Shown: piece after piece, positions 51,719 to 61,039 of the stretch
Layout: the number at the start of each line of letters is the position of its first letter
How positions within the stretch are numbered: position 1 is the first letter of the stretch
Assembly (NCBI RefSeq): GCF_040493455.1
Contig: NZ_JANFDA010000005.1
Location: forward strand, 248,001-312,000
Origin: Microcosmobacter sp040493455
Lineage (GTDB): Bacteria > Bacteroidota > Bacteroidia > Flavobacteriales > Flavobacteriaceae
Reading direction: 5' to 3'
Length of the DNA: 64,000 nucleotides
Notes under the pieces: generated by a model
What the model was told of the DNA's origin: nothing
What the model saw: only the letters and a program-made list of their open reading frames with translations
The model's database searches: none
Position numbers and translations under genes: made by a program

Positions 51719-51741
51719 CTCCTTTATATTAAGAGACTAAG

Positions 51742-51772
51742 AAAAACTGAAGTTGTCGACTTCAGTTTTTTT
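51742..51772 (+). terminator. Terminator after accA
   Basis: Perfect arms AAAAACTGAAGT and ACTTCAGTTTTT around a TGTCG loop, followed by further Ts. Confidence 0.88.
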
Positions 51773-51872
51773 ATCACTATTAACAATATATTCAACTTAT
51801 TAACAGTTAGATTGTTAATGAACTGTTGAGATTCAAAAAAGTGTCTTGTGCAGTTTATCGATTCAATTTAGC

Positions 51873-51880
51873 TACTTTCG
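51873..51880 (+). promoter_or_regulatory. Probable -7 promoter element of dnaB
   Basis: TACTTTCG matches TAnnTTTG at all but one position and lies 5 bases before the ATG at 51886. It argues against the longer frame that starts at 51826. Confidence 0.4.
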
Positions 51881-51885
51881 CATTT

Positions 51886-53418
51886 ATGAAGCAACCAAAC
51901 CCTGTCCAAGGCTACCAAGTCGATAAGAGCACAATCATTAGTTTAGAGAAAGGAAAAATTCCACCGCAAGCTATTGATTTAGAGCAAGTTGTTCTTGGTG
52001 CAATGATGATTGACAAAAAAGGTGTGGATGAGGTTATTGACATTTTGAGTGCAGAAGCATTCTACAAAGAAGCCCACAAGCATATTTTTGAAGCCATTTT
52101 CAAGCTGTTCGAAAATAGTGAACCAGTAGACTTATTAACCGTTTCTAGTCAATTAAAGAAAGATGCCAAGCTCGATTTGGTTGGAGGTGATTTTTACCTC
52201 ATTTCATTGACTCAAAGAGTGTCATCTTCGGCACATATAGAGTTCCATGCTCGTATTATCCTTCAAAAGTATATTCAAAGAAGTTTGATAAAGATTTCTA
52301 ACGAAATTATTGAAGAAGCTTACGATGAAACCAAAGATGTTTTTGATCTTTTAGATAATGCTGAAGCGAAGCTTTATGAAGTAACTCAAGGTAACGTAAA
52401 GAAATCTACTGAGACTGCTCAAAGTTTGGTGATTCAGGCGAAGAAAAAGATTGAAGAAATTTCAAATAAAGAAGGGCTTAGTGGTATTCCTTCCGGTTTC
52501 GATAAACTGGACAAGCTTACCTCTGGTTGGCAACCGAGTGATTTGGTTATTGTGGCAGCACGTCCAGGTATGGGTAAAACCGCTTTAACGCTAACTATGG
52601 CAAGAAATATTGCTGTAGAGCAAGGGATTCCTGTAGCGTTCTTCTCGCTAGAAATGTCATCTGTACAGCTGATTACACGTCTTATTTCAAGTGAAACAGG
52701 ATTATCTTCAGAAAAGCTAAGAACAGGACGTTTAGAAAAACACGAATGGGAACAGCTCAATGTAAAGGTGAAGACCTTAGAGAAGGCACCATTATTTATT
52801 GACGATACACCTTCACTTTCTATTTTCGACCTTAGGGCAAAAGCAAGACGTTTAGCATCGCAATATGGAATCAAGCTTATTGTGATTGATTACTTACAGT
52901 TAATGACAGCAGGAGGTAGCCAAAAAGGAGGAAATCGTGAACAGGAAATTTCTACAATTTCGCGTAACCTGAAAGCATTGGCTAAGGAACTAGATGTGCC
53001 AGTAATTGCCTTATCGCAGTTATCACGTGCTGTGGAAACGCGTGGCGGTAGTAAACGACCATTGCTATCTGACCTTAGGGAATCTGGAGCTATTGAGCAA
53101 GATGCAGATATTGTATCGTTTATCTACAGACCAGAATACTACAAGATAGAAGAGTGGGATGACGAAGAGCGTTCACCAACCGAAGGACAAGCAGAGTTTA
53201 TTGTTGCTAAACATAGAAATGGTGGGCTAGATAATATCCGTTTGAAGTTTATCGGTCACCTTGGTAAGTTCGACAACTTGGATGATTTTGACACGCCATT
53301 TGGTGAATTCCACTCCAAGATGAATGCTGCTGCCAACGACGACACCTTTAAGCCAGATGTCTTCCCATCTGCTAATGATGCCTTTGATGCACCAGACGAT
53401 GATGGTGTGCCGTTTTAA
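51886..53418 (+). CDS. dnaB: Replicative DNA helicase
   Basis: Unwinds DNA at the replication fork; 510 residues from the ATG at 51886 (MKQPNPVQGYQVDKS). The N-terminal DnaB domain covers about 25-130 (PPQAIDLEQVVLGAMMIDKKG). The RecA-like C-terminal domain holds Walker A AARPGMGKTALTL near 230, PVAFFSLEMSS, Walker B LIVIDYLQLM and LSRAVETRG with DLRESGAIEQDAD. An acidic linker ends the protein (PDDDGVPF). No intein or other insert is seen. It is followed 10 bases later by the DUF4393 gene, which is unusual. Confidence 0.95.
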   Translation: MKQPNPVQGYQVDKSTIISLEKGKIPPQAIDLEQVVLGAMMIDKKGVDEVIDILSAEAFYKEAHKHIFEAIFKLFENSEPVDLLTVSSQLKKDAKLDLVGGDFYLISLTQRVSSSAHIEFHARIILQKYIQRSLIKISNEIIEEAYDETKDVFDLLDNAEAKLYEVTQGNVKKSTETAQSLVIQAKKKIEEISNKEGLSGIPSGFDKLDKLTSGWQPSDLVIVAARPGMGKTALTLTMARNIAVEQGIPVAFFSLEMSSVQLITRLISSETGLSSEKLRTGRLEKHEWEQLNVKVKTLEKAPLFIDDTPSLSIFDLRAKARRLASQYGIKLIVIDYLQLMTAGGSQKGGNREQEISTISRNLKALAKELDVPVIALSQLSRAVETRGGSKRPLLSDLRESGAIEQDADIVSFIYRPEYYKIEEWDDEERSPTEGQAEFIVAKHRNGGLDNIRLKFIGHLGKFDNLDDFDTPFGEFHSKMNAAANDDTFKPDVFPSANDAFDAPDDDGVPF

Positions 53419-53428
53419 ATTTTAGCTT

Positions 53429-54115
53429 ATGAGCAATGATAATTCTGAATTAGCGAAAGGTGCTGGATTAGCTGCTGAGAAAGCCCTTGACTTTGTAGAA
53501 AAATTAATTGCTGGTCCTTTCATTGAAGGTACAGGCATATTCACTGATAAAATTAAATATTGGAGGTTTAAGAATCAGGTCAATATAATTACCAAGGCAA
53601 AAAAGTATCTTGAAAGTAAAGGAATAAGCACTCCCAAGAAAATTCCAATTAAGGATGTTACTACATTACTTGAGTATGCTTCATTTGAGGAAGAAAGTAT
53701 AATGCAAGATTCATGGGCTAAATTACTTTCCAATACGATAAATCCAAATAATAAGTTTGACTCATGTCATGTTTTTAGCCAAATTTTAAATCAACTTTCT
53801 ATTAATGAAATATTGGTTTTAAACCATATGTATGTTAATAGTTTTATGTTAAGTAGTGGGCATAGACCATATTTTGACGCTTCAGATTTAAAAAGAAAAT
53901 CTCAAACAGATTATATAAGTAGCTCTATTATTCTGGATAATATCATTAGATTGAGGCTAGTTGAAGAGCAACCACCTAAACTTTTAGAAGAAATTAAAAA
54001 AATATCAGACTCCGATTACATTGAACAAGAGGATATAGATCATAGAATAGAAAACTCTAACCGATTTAGATTATCTAATTTTGGAGTAGAATTGATGAAG
54101 CAGATAACTGATTAA
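53429..54115 (+). CDS. DUF4393 (Abi-alpha-like) protein
   Basis: A 228-residue protein matching, by eye, the DUF4393/Abi_alpha family: LAAEKALDFVEKLIAGPFIEGTGIFTDKIKYWRFKNQVNI, a helix, then KIPIKDVTTLLEYASFEEESIMQDSWAKLLSNTI, where the SFEEE...W..LL..T block is the hallmark. The family name comes from an abortive-infection association, but a mechanism is not established to me. There is no signal peptide. It lies 10 bases after dnaB, probably on its transcript. Two sampled 60-base lines have 18 and 19 G+C, lower than the neighbours, suggesting acquisition. Confidence 0.8.
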   Translation: MSNDNSELAKGAGLAAEKALDFVEKLIAGPFIEGTGIFTDKIKYWRFKNQVNIITKAKKYLESKGISTPKKIPIKDVTTLLEYASFEEESIMQDSWAKLLSNTINPNNKFDSCHVFSQILNQLSINEILVLNHMYVNSFMLSSGHRPYFDASDLKRKSQTDYISSSIILDNIIRLRLVEEQPPKLLEEIKKISDSDYIEQEDIDHRIENSNRFRLSNFGVELMKQITD

Positions 54116-54204
54116 GTTTTTTTGACCACTTTTTCATGTTTCAAAATTCTTAAAAGAATAATAAAGCTAAGCGTCAACACACAATTTTTGCCTATATTTC
54201 GTTA

Positions 54205-55491
54205 ATGAAAATGAAGCAAACCCAAATGATGTTGAGAAAAAGCTTACTTATCGTCTTACTCTTGCTAGCTGCAATTCCAGCTTATGCATCTTATATTCTT
54301 GTTCCTATGGATGCTGAGTCGCAAGATAATCACTTAAAAGCTTATGGTGTCACCTATTGGACTTTAGAACGAGAGCTAAAAGTAAAGTGGTTACTCAATT
54401 ACAGAGGTGGATCGTTTTTATTACCAGACGTAGAAGGGATTCAAAGAGAATGTCAGATACGAGGTGTGTCTTTCGAAGTCATCTCTAATGCTAAGGCAGA
54501 ACAAATACTAGAAGAAATCAGTAGCCCATCTATGAATATGGAAGCTGTAGTGCTAGAAAAAGCACCAAAAATTGCTGTATATACACCTTACGGAAAACAA
54601 CCCTGGGATGATGCCGTGACAATGGTATTGACTTATGCCGAAATTCCTTATGAGACAATCTATGACGAAGAAGTTTTAAATGATGAACTGCTGTTATATG
54701 ATTGGCTACACTTACACCATGAAGACTTTACTGGACAATACGGAAAGTTCTACAGAGCTTACCGTTCTGCAGCATGGTACATCAAAGAAAAGAAAGAGGC
54801 TGAAGAGCTAGCCACACGATTAGGATACAGCAAAGTCTCGGATGCCAAACTTGCCGTAGCATTGAAGATTAGAGATTATGTCATTGGCGGAGGATTTATG
54901 TTTGCGATGTGTTCCGCTACAGATAGCTTTGATATTGCATTATCCGCAGAACATGTGGATATATGCGAGCCAATGTTTGACGGCGATGGTAGCGACCCAG
55001 GATATCAAAATAAAATAGATTTCACGAAGACATTTGCCTTCAAGAACTTCTTACTAGAGCGCAATCCTAATGTTTATGAATTCTCTTCAATAGATATGAC
55101 GCAAAAACGTCGTATTCCAAAAATGACTGATTATTTCACACTGATGGAATTTTCAGCAAAATGGGATCCAGTGCCAACAATGTTGACGCAGAACCATACT
55201 GCTCTGGTAAAAGGATTCATGGGACAAACAACATCTTTTACAAGAGAAGAAATAAAGTCTAATGTTTTGGTTATGGGAGAGAACAAAACCAATGGCGAGG
55301 CCAAATATATACACGGCATAAAAGGGAAAGGCTTTTTTACCTTCTATGGAGGTCACGATCCTGAGGATTATACACATCGTGTAGGTGATCCAAAAACAGA
55401 ATTGGATTTATATCCAACATCTCCAGGTTATCGCTTAATTCTTAATAATGTACTCTTCCCAGCGGCTAAGAAGAAAAAGCAAAAAACGTAA
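54205..55491 (+). CDS. Conserved exported protein, GATase-like motif
   Basis: A 428-residue exported protein. The signal peptide is about residues 1-29 (ending AYAS). Relatives in this phylum are often labelled asparagine synthetase B, but I see no N-terminal Cys amidotransferase or AsnB synthetase motifs. The segment YVIGGGFMFAMCSATDSFD (about 231-249) looks like a class I glutamine-amidotransferase-type nucleophile elbow, and VYTPYGKQPWDDAVTMVL precedes it. A glycine-rich FFTFYGGHDPEDYTH follows near residue 386. It is probably periplasmic; the substrate is unknown. It lies 5 bases upstream of the cyclase gene. Confidence 0.72.
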   Translation: MKMKQTQMMLRKSLLIVLLLLAAIPAYASYILVPMDAESQDNHLKAYGVTYWTLERELKVKWLLNYRGGSFLLPDVEGIQRECQIRGVSFEVISNAKAEQILEEISSPSMNMEAVVLEKAPKIAVYTPYGKQPWDDAVTMVLTYAEIPYETIYDEEVLNDELLLYDWLHLHHEDFTGQYGKFYRAYRSAAWYIKEKKEAEELATRLGYSKVSDAKLAVALKIRDYVIGGGFMFAMCSATDSFDIALSAEHVDICEPMFDGDGSDPGYQNKIDFTKTFAFKNFLLERNPNVYEFSSIDMTQKRRIPKMTDYFTLMEFSAKWDPVPTMLTQNHTALVKGFMGQTTSFTREEIKSNVLVMGENKTNGEAKYIHGIKGKGFFTFYGGHDPEDYTHRVGDPKTELDLYPTSPGYRLILNNVLFPAAKKKKQKT

Positions 55492-55496
55492 TTGCA

Positions 55497-56576
55497 TTGC
55501 GGCAAGTTAGACACCTTTTTATAATCATACTGCAATCCGTTGTTTTCTGGGTTTTTGCATTTTGTTTTTTTACTGTTATTAGGTATTATGCATTAGGCGA
55601 AGAAGAAGGTGTTGTTGTAGAACCTGCGTTCGATCTTCCTATTGCTGAGTGGTTGCATTTTGGACTCATTGTAGGCGTTTTAGTTGGATTCTTCTTTGGA
55701 ATCATAGAGTTTCTTTACGATCAATTTTTCTCTAAGTTATTACCATTACTGCTTTCCTTTCTCGTTAAGTCTTTTGTCTATTTGGTTTTGTTGGTAGCTT
55801 CAACAACGATATTAATCACTATTGCAGAAGAACAGTTGGATAGAGATTTGCCAAATGATGATGGCTGGTGGATGGACAGTAATATTTTTCTGTTGGTTGT
55901 GGCTTATTTTTGGGTGTCTTCAATTGTATTTTTCCTAATTAAATTCACCTACGAACGATACGATTACAATATTTTTCTGAACATTTTCTTCGGAAGATAC
56001 CGTAGCCCAAAAGAAGAAGAACGCATTTTCATGTTTTTAGATTTAAATGACTCTACGACCATTGCAGAAGAGTTGGGTCATTTTAAATACAGCCAATTAA
56101 TCAGGGATTTCTTTAACGACCTTAATAAGGTAATGGAGCCATACAGAGCTTCAATTTACCAGTATGTTGGAGATGAAGCTGTAATAACTTGGAGATATAA
56201 GCATGGCTTAAAGAATAGTGATTGCGTCAATTTGTTTTTTAAGTTCAGAGACTTAATAGAAAAGCGTCAAGACCACTATATGAAAAAATATAATCTGGTT
56301 CCAGGATTTAAAGCAGGTTTGCATGGCGGAAAAGTGATGGTTACTGAAGTCGGACATTCTAGCGTAAAGAAAGAGTTAGCCTATCATGGCGATGTTATCA
56401 ATAGTACTTCAAGGATATTATCACTCTGCAAATCGCTAAGTGCAAGCCTTTTGATTTCTTCCGAATTATGGTCACAATTACCGATTACCTATATTTATGA
56501 AGCCACAGAAAAAGACCCAATTCTGTTAAAAGGAAAATCGGAGCTTACCAAAACCTACGCATTAGATTTAAAGTAG
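55497..56576 (+). CDS. Membrane-bound class III adenylate/guanylate cyclase
   Basis: A 359-residue protein with a TTG start. Four hydrophobic segments (about 8-30, 50-72, 80-105, 125-148) form an N-terminal membrane part. The class III cyclase domain covers about 175-350: FMFLDLNDSTTIAEELG (first metal Asp), YQYVGDEAVITW (second metal Asp), FKAGLHGGKVMVTEVG and LAYHGDVINSTSRILSLCK. It makes cAMP or cGMP; the specificity pair is not clear. The Crp/Fnr regulator at 35122 could read such a signal, but no link is shown. It directly precedes the YjbQ gene. Confidence 0.88.
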   Translation: MRQVRHLFIIILQSVVFWVFAFCFFTVIRYYALGEEEGVVVEPAFDLPIAEWLHFGLIVGVLVGFFFGIIEFLYDQFFSKLLPLLLSFLVKSFVYLVLLVASTTILITIAEEQLDRDLPNDDGWWMDSNIFLLVVAYFWVSSIVFFLIKFTYERYDYNIFLNIFFGRYRSPKEEERIFMFLDLNDSTTIAEELGHFKYSQLIRDFFNDLNKVMEPYRASIYQYVGDEAVITWRYKHGLKNSDCVNLFFKFRDLIEKRQDHYMKKYNLVPGFKAGLHGGKVMVTEVGHSSVKKELAYHGDVINSTSRILSLCKSLSASLLISSELWSQLPITYIYEATEKDPILLKGKSELTKTYALDLK

Positions 56577-56999
56577 ATGAATTTTTTTCAACAAGAAATA
56601 ACCTTAAGACCATTCCCAAGAGGATTTCATTTAATTACTTCTGAAGTATTATCAGCATTACCAGAACTTCAGCAAATATCAGCTGGATTCCTTCAGGTAT
56701 TTATAAAGCACACATCGGCGAGTTTAACAATTAATGAAAATGCCGATCCAACGGTAAGACAAGATTTTGAAAGTCACTTTAATGTCATGGTACCAGAAAA
56801 TGCATCATATTATAAGCACACATTTGAAGGCTCGGACGATATGCCAGCGCATATAAAGGCTTCCTTACTTGGCGCTTCTGTAACAATTCCTATTACCAAT
56901 GGATCACTCAATCTAGGAACTTGGCAAGGCATTTATTTGTGTGAACATAGAGATTATGGAGGCTCTAGAAAACTTGTGGTAACAGCTTATGGAAAATGA
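56577..56999 (+). CDS. YjbQ/UPF0047 family protein
   Basis: A 140-residue protein of the YjbQ family, described as having weak thiamin-phosphate synthase activity. The conserved blocks are FIKHTSASLTINENADPTVRQDFE (metal and substrate His), YKHTFEGSDDMPAHIKASLLGAS and the closing GTWQGIYLCEHRDYGG. It is soluble, with no signal peptide. Its ATG follows the cyclase stop directly. The biological role in this organism is uncertain. Confident as to family. Confidence 0.92.
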   Translation: MNFFQQEITLRPFPRGFHLITSEVLSALPELQQISAGFLQVFIKHTSASLTINENADPTVRQDFESHFNVMVPENASYYKHTFEGSDDMPAHIKASLLGASVTIPITNGSLNLGTWQGIYLCEHRDYGGSRKLVVTAYGK

Positions 57000-57042
57000 T
57001 GTTATTGCATTATCTTCGTCTGTAAATATTTAAAACACTACC

Positions 57043-59493
57043 TTGAGTTTTTACATAGACGTCATTATTCCTATTCCGCTTCAAAGGCTATTTACCTATG
57101 CCATTACCGAAGCAGAAGCAGACTTCTTAAAACCAGGAATTAGAGTAGCTGTGCCTTTTGGAAAATCAAAAATATATACTGCTCTAGTCTATAATATTCA
57201 TCAGACACCACCACAAGCGTATACAGCAAAATCTGTCCATCAAATTTTAGATGAAGACCCTATTGTTAGTGAAGTTCAATTAAACCTTTGGAAATGGATA
57301 TCTAACTATTACATGTGTACCTTAGGGGAGGTGATGAGAGCAGCATTGCCAAGTTCATTAATATTAGAAAGTGAAACGCTCATTGTTGGTGTTGAAACCG
57401 AATTGGACGAAGAAAACCTCAAGGATGATGAATTCCTTATCTATGAAGCTTTACAACATCAATCTTCGTTGAAAGTTAAGGACGCAGCGACTATAGTAGA
57501 TCGTAAAAATGTGCTGCCAGTCTTAAAGCGTCTCATAGATAAAAATGTTATTACACTTGAAGAAGAAATTCATGAAAAATACACACCGAAGCTGGTCAGA
57601 TATGTTAAGCTAAATGAAAGGTTTAATTCTGAAGATGAGCTAGAGCAGTTATTGTTATCATTAAAAAGAGCTCCAAAGCAAAGTGTAGTGTTACTGTCCT
57701 TATTTAAGTTAATGACGAATGATATCACTCATATTAAAGTGAATGCCTTGCAGAAAGAAAGCCAAGTGTCTCCAGCAGTAATTAAGTCATTAATTGATAA
57801 AGGCATATTGGATGAGTTCTATTTAAAAGAAGATAGAATTTCAAATAATAGTGCTGATCAAGACGAGATTAAAACGCTGAATAATGATCAGGAAGAAGCA
57901 CTTTCTCAAATTAAGTCACTTTATGATGAAAAAGATGTGGTCTTGCTTCATGGTGTAACGTCTTCAGGAAAAACAGAGATTTACACAAAGCTTATCCAGG
58001 AGGTTATAGAATCAGGAAAACAAGTGTTATATCTTGTTCCGGAGATTGCATTAACAACACAGCTTGTAGATCGTCTTAAGTCTTATTTTGGCGATTACAT
58101 TTCTGTCTACCATTCACGCTATTCACTAAACGAGCGTGTTGAGTTGTGGAATAATCTATTAAAAAATGCGCAAAAAGCCCAAGTGATACTTGGAGCACGA
58201 TCTTCGATTTTTTTACCATTCAGTAATTTAGGGTTAGTAATTGTTGACGAAGAACACGAACAATCCTATAAGCAATTCGATCCAGCACCACGATATCATG
58301 CCAGAGACACCGCTATTGTTTTAGCCAATCAATTTAAGGCAAAAGTCTTATTAGGGTCTGCAACTCCAAGTTTGGAAAGCTACTACAATACCAAGCAAGA
58401 TAAGTATGGTTTGGTTGAATTGACTAGAAGATTCAACAATGTCCTAATGCCAGATATTGAGTTGGTAGATCTCAAGGATAAACAACGAAGAAAGCTAATG
58501 AAAGGGCATTTTAGCGATCGTTTGCTAGAGGAAATGGAAGAGGCGTTAGAAAAGAACAATCAGGTCATTTTATTTCAGAATAGGAGAGGGTATGCACCTA
58601 TAGTAGAATGCCTAACCTGTGGTACATCTCCGCAATGTCCAAATTGTGATGTGAGTTTAACTTATCACCAATATAGAAATCAATTGCGTTGTCATTATTG
58701 TGGTTACAATATGGCTATGCTACAAAATTGTATGGCTTGTGGAAATCCAACTTTGGATAGCAAAGGATTTGGTACAGAACAAATTGAGCTAGAAGTAAAG
58801 GAACTATTTCCAGATTATAAAGTGGCTCGTATGGACTTGGATACTACAAGAGGAAAGCATGGTTATAAAAAGATTATTTCCGCTTTTGAACAGCAAGAGA
58901 TTGACGTCTTGGTAGGTACACAGATGCTAACGAAAGGACTGGATTTTAGAAATGTAAAACTGGTCGGCATTATGAATGCAGATACAATGCTCAATTATCC
59001 AGATTTTAGAGCACACGAACGCAGCTTTCAATTAATGACTCAGGTTTCAGGACGAGCAGGAAGGACAGAGGCTAGAGGAAAGGTTTTGATTCAGACCTAT
59101 AACCCATATCATAAGATATTACAACAAACAGCTTCCAATGACTATTCTGCAATGTATTTAGAGCAATTGGATGAACGACACAATTACAAGTATCCGCCAA
59201 TATATAGGCTAATAAAGATTACATTAAAGCATAAGGACTATAATAAGGTAAATCAGGGAGCAGAATGGTTGAGCAAATCTCTAAGGCAATATTTCGGCGT
59301 TCATGTTCTTGGGCCTGAATTTCCACCAGTATCTAGAATACGCAATCAGTATCACAAGAATATCCTTTTGAAGATTCCTCAAAACCAATCCCTCAAAAAA
59401 ACAAAAGAAGCTGTTCTTAAAGTGAAAAACAGCTTCCTTAGTATAGCGGATTTTAAGTCGGTTAAAGTAGTCTTAAATGTCGATAATTATTGA
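57043..59493 (+). CDS. priA: Primosomal protein N' (PriA helicase)
   Basis: Restarts stalled replication forks by loading the replicative helicase; 816 residues. It starts at TTG 57043 (SFYIDVIIPIPLQRLFTY). The N-terminal DNA-binding domain is about 1-105. The helicase core has Walker A GVTSSGKTEIY near 305, the DEEH box VDEEHEQSYKQ and the GSATPSLESY motif. Zinc-binding cysteines lie near 525-565 (CLTCG, CPNCD, CHYCG, CMACG), all eight present. The helicase C-terminal part has GTQMLTKGLDF and SGRAGR. It is convergent to the LytTR regulator gene, 2 bases apart, with no terminator between. Confidence 0.95.
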   Translation: MSFYIDVIIPIPLQRLFTYAITEAEADFLKPGIRVAVPFGKSKIYTALVYNIHQTPPQAYTAKSVHQILDEDPIVSEVQLNLWKWISNYYMCTLGEVMRAALPSSLILESETLIVGVETELDEENLKDDEFLIYEALQHQSSLKVKDAATIVDRKNVLPVLKRLIDKNVITLEEEIHEKYTPKLVRYVKLNERFNSEDELEQLLLSLKRAPKQSVVLLSLFKLMTNDITHIKVNALQKESQVSPAVIKSLIDKGILDEFYLKEDRISNNSADQDEIKTLNNDQEEALSQIKSLYDEKDVVLLHGVTSSGKTEIYTKLIQEVIESGKQVLYLVPEIALTTQLVDRLKSYFGDYISVYHSRYSLNERVELWNNLLKNAQKAQVILGARSSIFLPFSNLGLVIVDEEHEQSYKQFDPAPRYHARDTAIVLANQFKAKVLLGSATPSLESYYNTKQDKYGLVELTRRFNNVLMPDIELVDLKDKQRRKLMKGHFSDRLLEEMEEALEKNNQVILFQNRRGYAPIVECLTCGTSPQCPNCDVSLTYHQYRNQLRCHYCGYNMAMLQNCMACGNPTLDSKGFGTEQIELEVKELFPDYKVARMDLDTTRGKHGYKKIISAFEQQEIDVLVGTQMLTKGLDFRNVKLVGIMNADTMLNYPDFRAHERSFQLMTQVSGRAGRTEARGKVLIQTYNPYHKILQQTASNDYSAMYLEQLDERHNYKYPPIYRLIKITLKHKDYNKVNQGAEWLSKSLRQYFGVHVLGPEFPPVSRIRNQYHKNILLKIPQNQSLKKTKEAVLKVKNSFLSIADFKSVKVVLNVDNY

Positions 59494-59495
59494 GT

Positions 59496-60191
59496 TTACA
59501 TATTGTTAAGCGCATCCACAAGTTGAGTTTTCTTGTTTCGGCTCAGTGGAATCTCATATGCTCCAACTTCTACATTCTTACTATTAAACCTGTCAATTTT
59601 GTCTAGATTCACAATATATGATTTGTGAATTCTTAAAAACTTACCTTCTGGTAGTTCTTTCTCAAAGGCCTTCATTGTAGATAGCACTACAAGACTGTTT
59701 TCTTCAGTAACTACTTTTACATAATCACCAAGTGCTTCAATCCATTTAATATCTCTGATGTAAACTTTACGTTTCTTAAGGTTACTTTTTACAAAGATGT
59801 GCTCGCCATCGGTTTCATTGAAGTCTAGCTTTAATTTGTGTTGTTCCAGGGCTTTTTCAACAGCTGCATTAAAACGTTCCTTTGTAATTGGCTTTTGTAG
59901 GTAATCAGTCGCATCATAATTAAATGCTTTAAAGGCGTATTCTGTTTTACCTGTTACAAAGATGATTTGGGGTTTGTTGTTGAGGACGTCCAGCAGCTCG
60001 AAACCATTCAATACAGGCATCTCAATATCCAGAAAGATGAGGTCCACTTTGTGGGTATTGAGTCCGTTTTTAGTTTCTAGTGCACTGCTGTATTCCGCGA
60101 TAAGGTTAAGAGAAGAGTGATTTTCTATTAACTTTACGATCGACAATCGTTGTATCGCTGAATCATCAACTACTACACAGTTTAAAGTCAT
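59496..60191 (-). CDS. LytTR-type response regulator
   Basis: A 231-residue two-component response regulator. The receiver domain covers about 1-118: acidic pocket VVVDDS (Asp9, Asp10), phospho-acceptor in FLDIEMPVLNG (Asp near 54), VTGKTEYA and the conserved Lys in YLQKP. The LytTR DNA-binding domain covers about 130-231 (FVKSNLKKRKVYIRDIKWIEALGDYVKVVT, FLRIHKSYIVNLDKID). The cognate sensor kinase is not in the window. An 8-base motif ATCGACAA occurs in the upstream spacer, perhaps as its site. It is divergent from the ribosomal protein operon. Confidence 0.9.
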   Translation of the reverse strand: MTLNCVVVDDSAIQRLSIVKLIENHSSLNLIAEYSSALETKNGLNTHKVDLIFLDIEMPVLNGFELLDVLNNKPQIIFVTGKTEYAFKAFNYDATDYLQKPITKERFNAAVEKALEQHKLKLDFNETDGEHIFVKSNLKKRKVYIRDIKWIEALGDYVKVVTEENSLVVLSTMKAFEKELPEGKFLRIHKSYIVNLDKIDRFNSKNVEVGAYEIPLSRNKKTQLVDALNNM

Positions 60192-60328
60192 AACATTTTA
60201 TTCTTTTAGGTTAAGATATCGACAATGTTACAAAAAATTCGGTTAAAAACCAAAAAACATCGACAAACCGTAAATTTTAACAAAATTTTAACGATTTTAT
60301 TGTAGGATAAAAATACAACTCCAAAATA

Positions 60329-60359
60329 TTGTGTGTAAAGGAATTAATAGCTATTTTTG
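60329..60359 (+). promoter_or_regulatory. Promoter of the rpsF-rpsR-rplI operon
   Basis: -33 TTG (60329-60331), 20-base spacer, -7 TATTTTTG (60352-60359), 32 bases before the rpsF ATG at 60392. It shows the frame reaching back to 60329 is untranslated. Confidence 0.75.
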
Positions 60360-60391
60360 CACCCATTTTAATAACAAATATAAATTTATTT

Positions 60392-60730
60392 ATGAATCAT
60401 TACGAAACTGTTTTCATCTTGAATCCCGTTTTATCTGAAGACCAGATAAAGGAAACAGTAAAGAAATACGAAGATTTTCTTGTTTCTAAAGGTGCCAAGA
60501 TGATTTCCAAGGAAGATTGGGGACTAAAGAAGTTAGCTTACCCAATCCAAAACAAAAAGAGTGGTTTTTATCACTTATTTGAGTACACTGTAGCTGGAGA
60601 AGCTATTGGGCCATTAGAAGTAGAATTTAGACGTGATGAGCGCTTTATGCGTTATCTAACCGTAAAATTAGACAAGCATGCAGTTGCTTGGGCTGAGAGA
60701 CGAAGAGAAAAACTTAAACAAAAAGCGTAA
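60392..60730 (+). CDS. rpsF: 30S ribosomal protein S6
   Basis: A 112-residue ribosomal protein of the 30S platform, binding S18 and 16S rRNA. It starts MNHYETVFILNPVLSEDQIKE, the family pattern. RFMRYLTVKLDKHAVAWAERRRE closes it. I chose the ATG at 60392, downstream of the promoter. It is first in the rpsF-rpsR-rplI operon. Confidence 0.96.
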   Translation: MNHYETVFILNPVLSEDQIKETVKKYEDFLVSKGAKMISKEDWGLKKLAYPIQNKKSGFYHLFEYTVAGEAIGPLEVEFRRDERFMRYLTVKLDKHAVAWAERRREKLKQKA

Positions 60731-60732
60731 TT

Positions 60733-61029
60733 ATGTCAAGCATAGAACAACAAGCAAAAGGAAAAAAAGAAGGAGAGATCAGATATCTTACTCCTCTTAA
60801 TATAGAGACGCAAAAAGCTAAGAAGTATTGTCGTTTCAAAAAGTCTGGAATTAAGTATGTAGATTACAAGGATCCAGATTTCTTATTAAAGTTTGTAAAC
60901 GAGCAAGGTAAGTTATTACCAAGACGTTTAACAGGAACTTCTTTAAAGTATCAAAGAAAAGTATCTGTGGCAGTTAAAAGAGCGCGTCATTTAGCACTTA
61001 TGCCATACGTAGCAGATTTATTAAAATAA
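60733..61029 (+). CDS. rpsR: 30S ribosomal protein S18
   Basis: A 98-residue ribosomal protein that pairs with S6 on the small subunit. Visible family features are the KKYCRFKKSGIKYVDYKD core, LLPRRLTGTSLKYQRKVS and VAVKRARHLALMPYV. The N-terminal 25 residues are a polar extension (SSIEQQAKGKKEGEIRYL) slightly longer than in E. coli. It lies 2 bases after rpsF. Confidence 0.96.
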   Translation: MSSIEQQAKGKKEGEIRYLTPLNIETQKAKKYCRFKKSGIKYVDYKDPDFLLKFVNEQGKLLPRRLTGTSLKYQRKVSVAVKRARHLALMPYVADLLK

Positions 61030-61039
61030 TTACATAACT

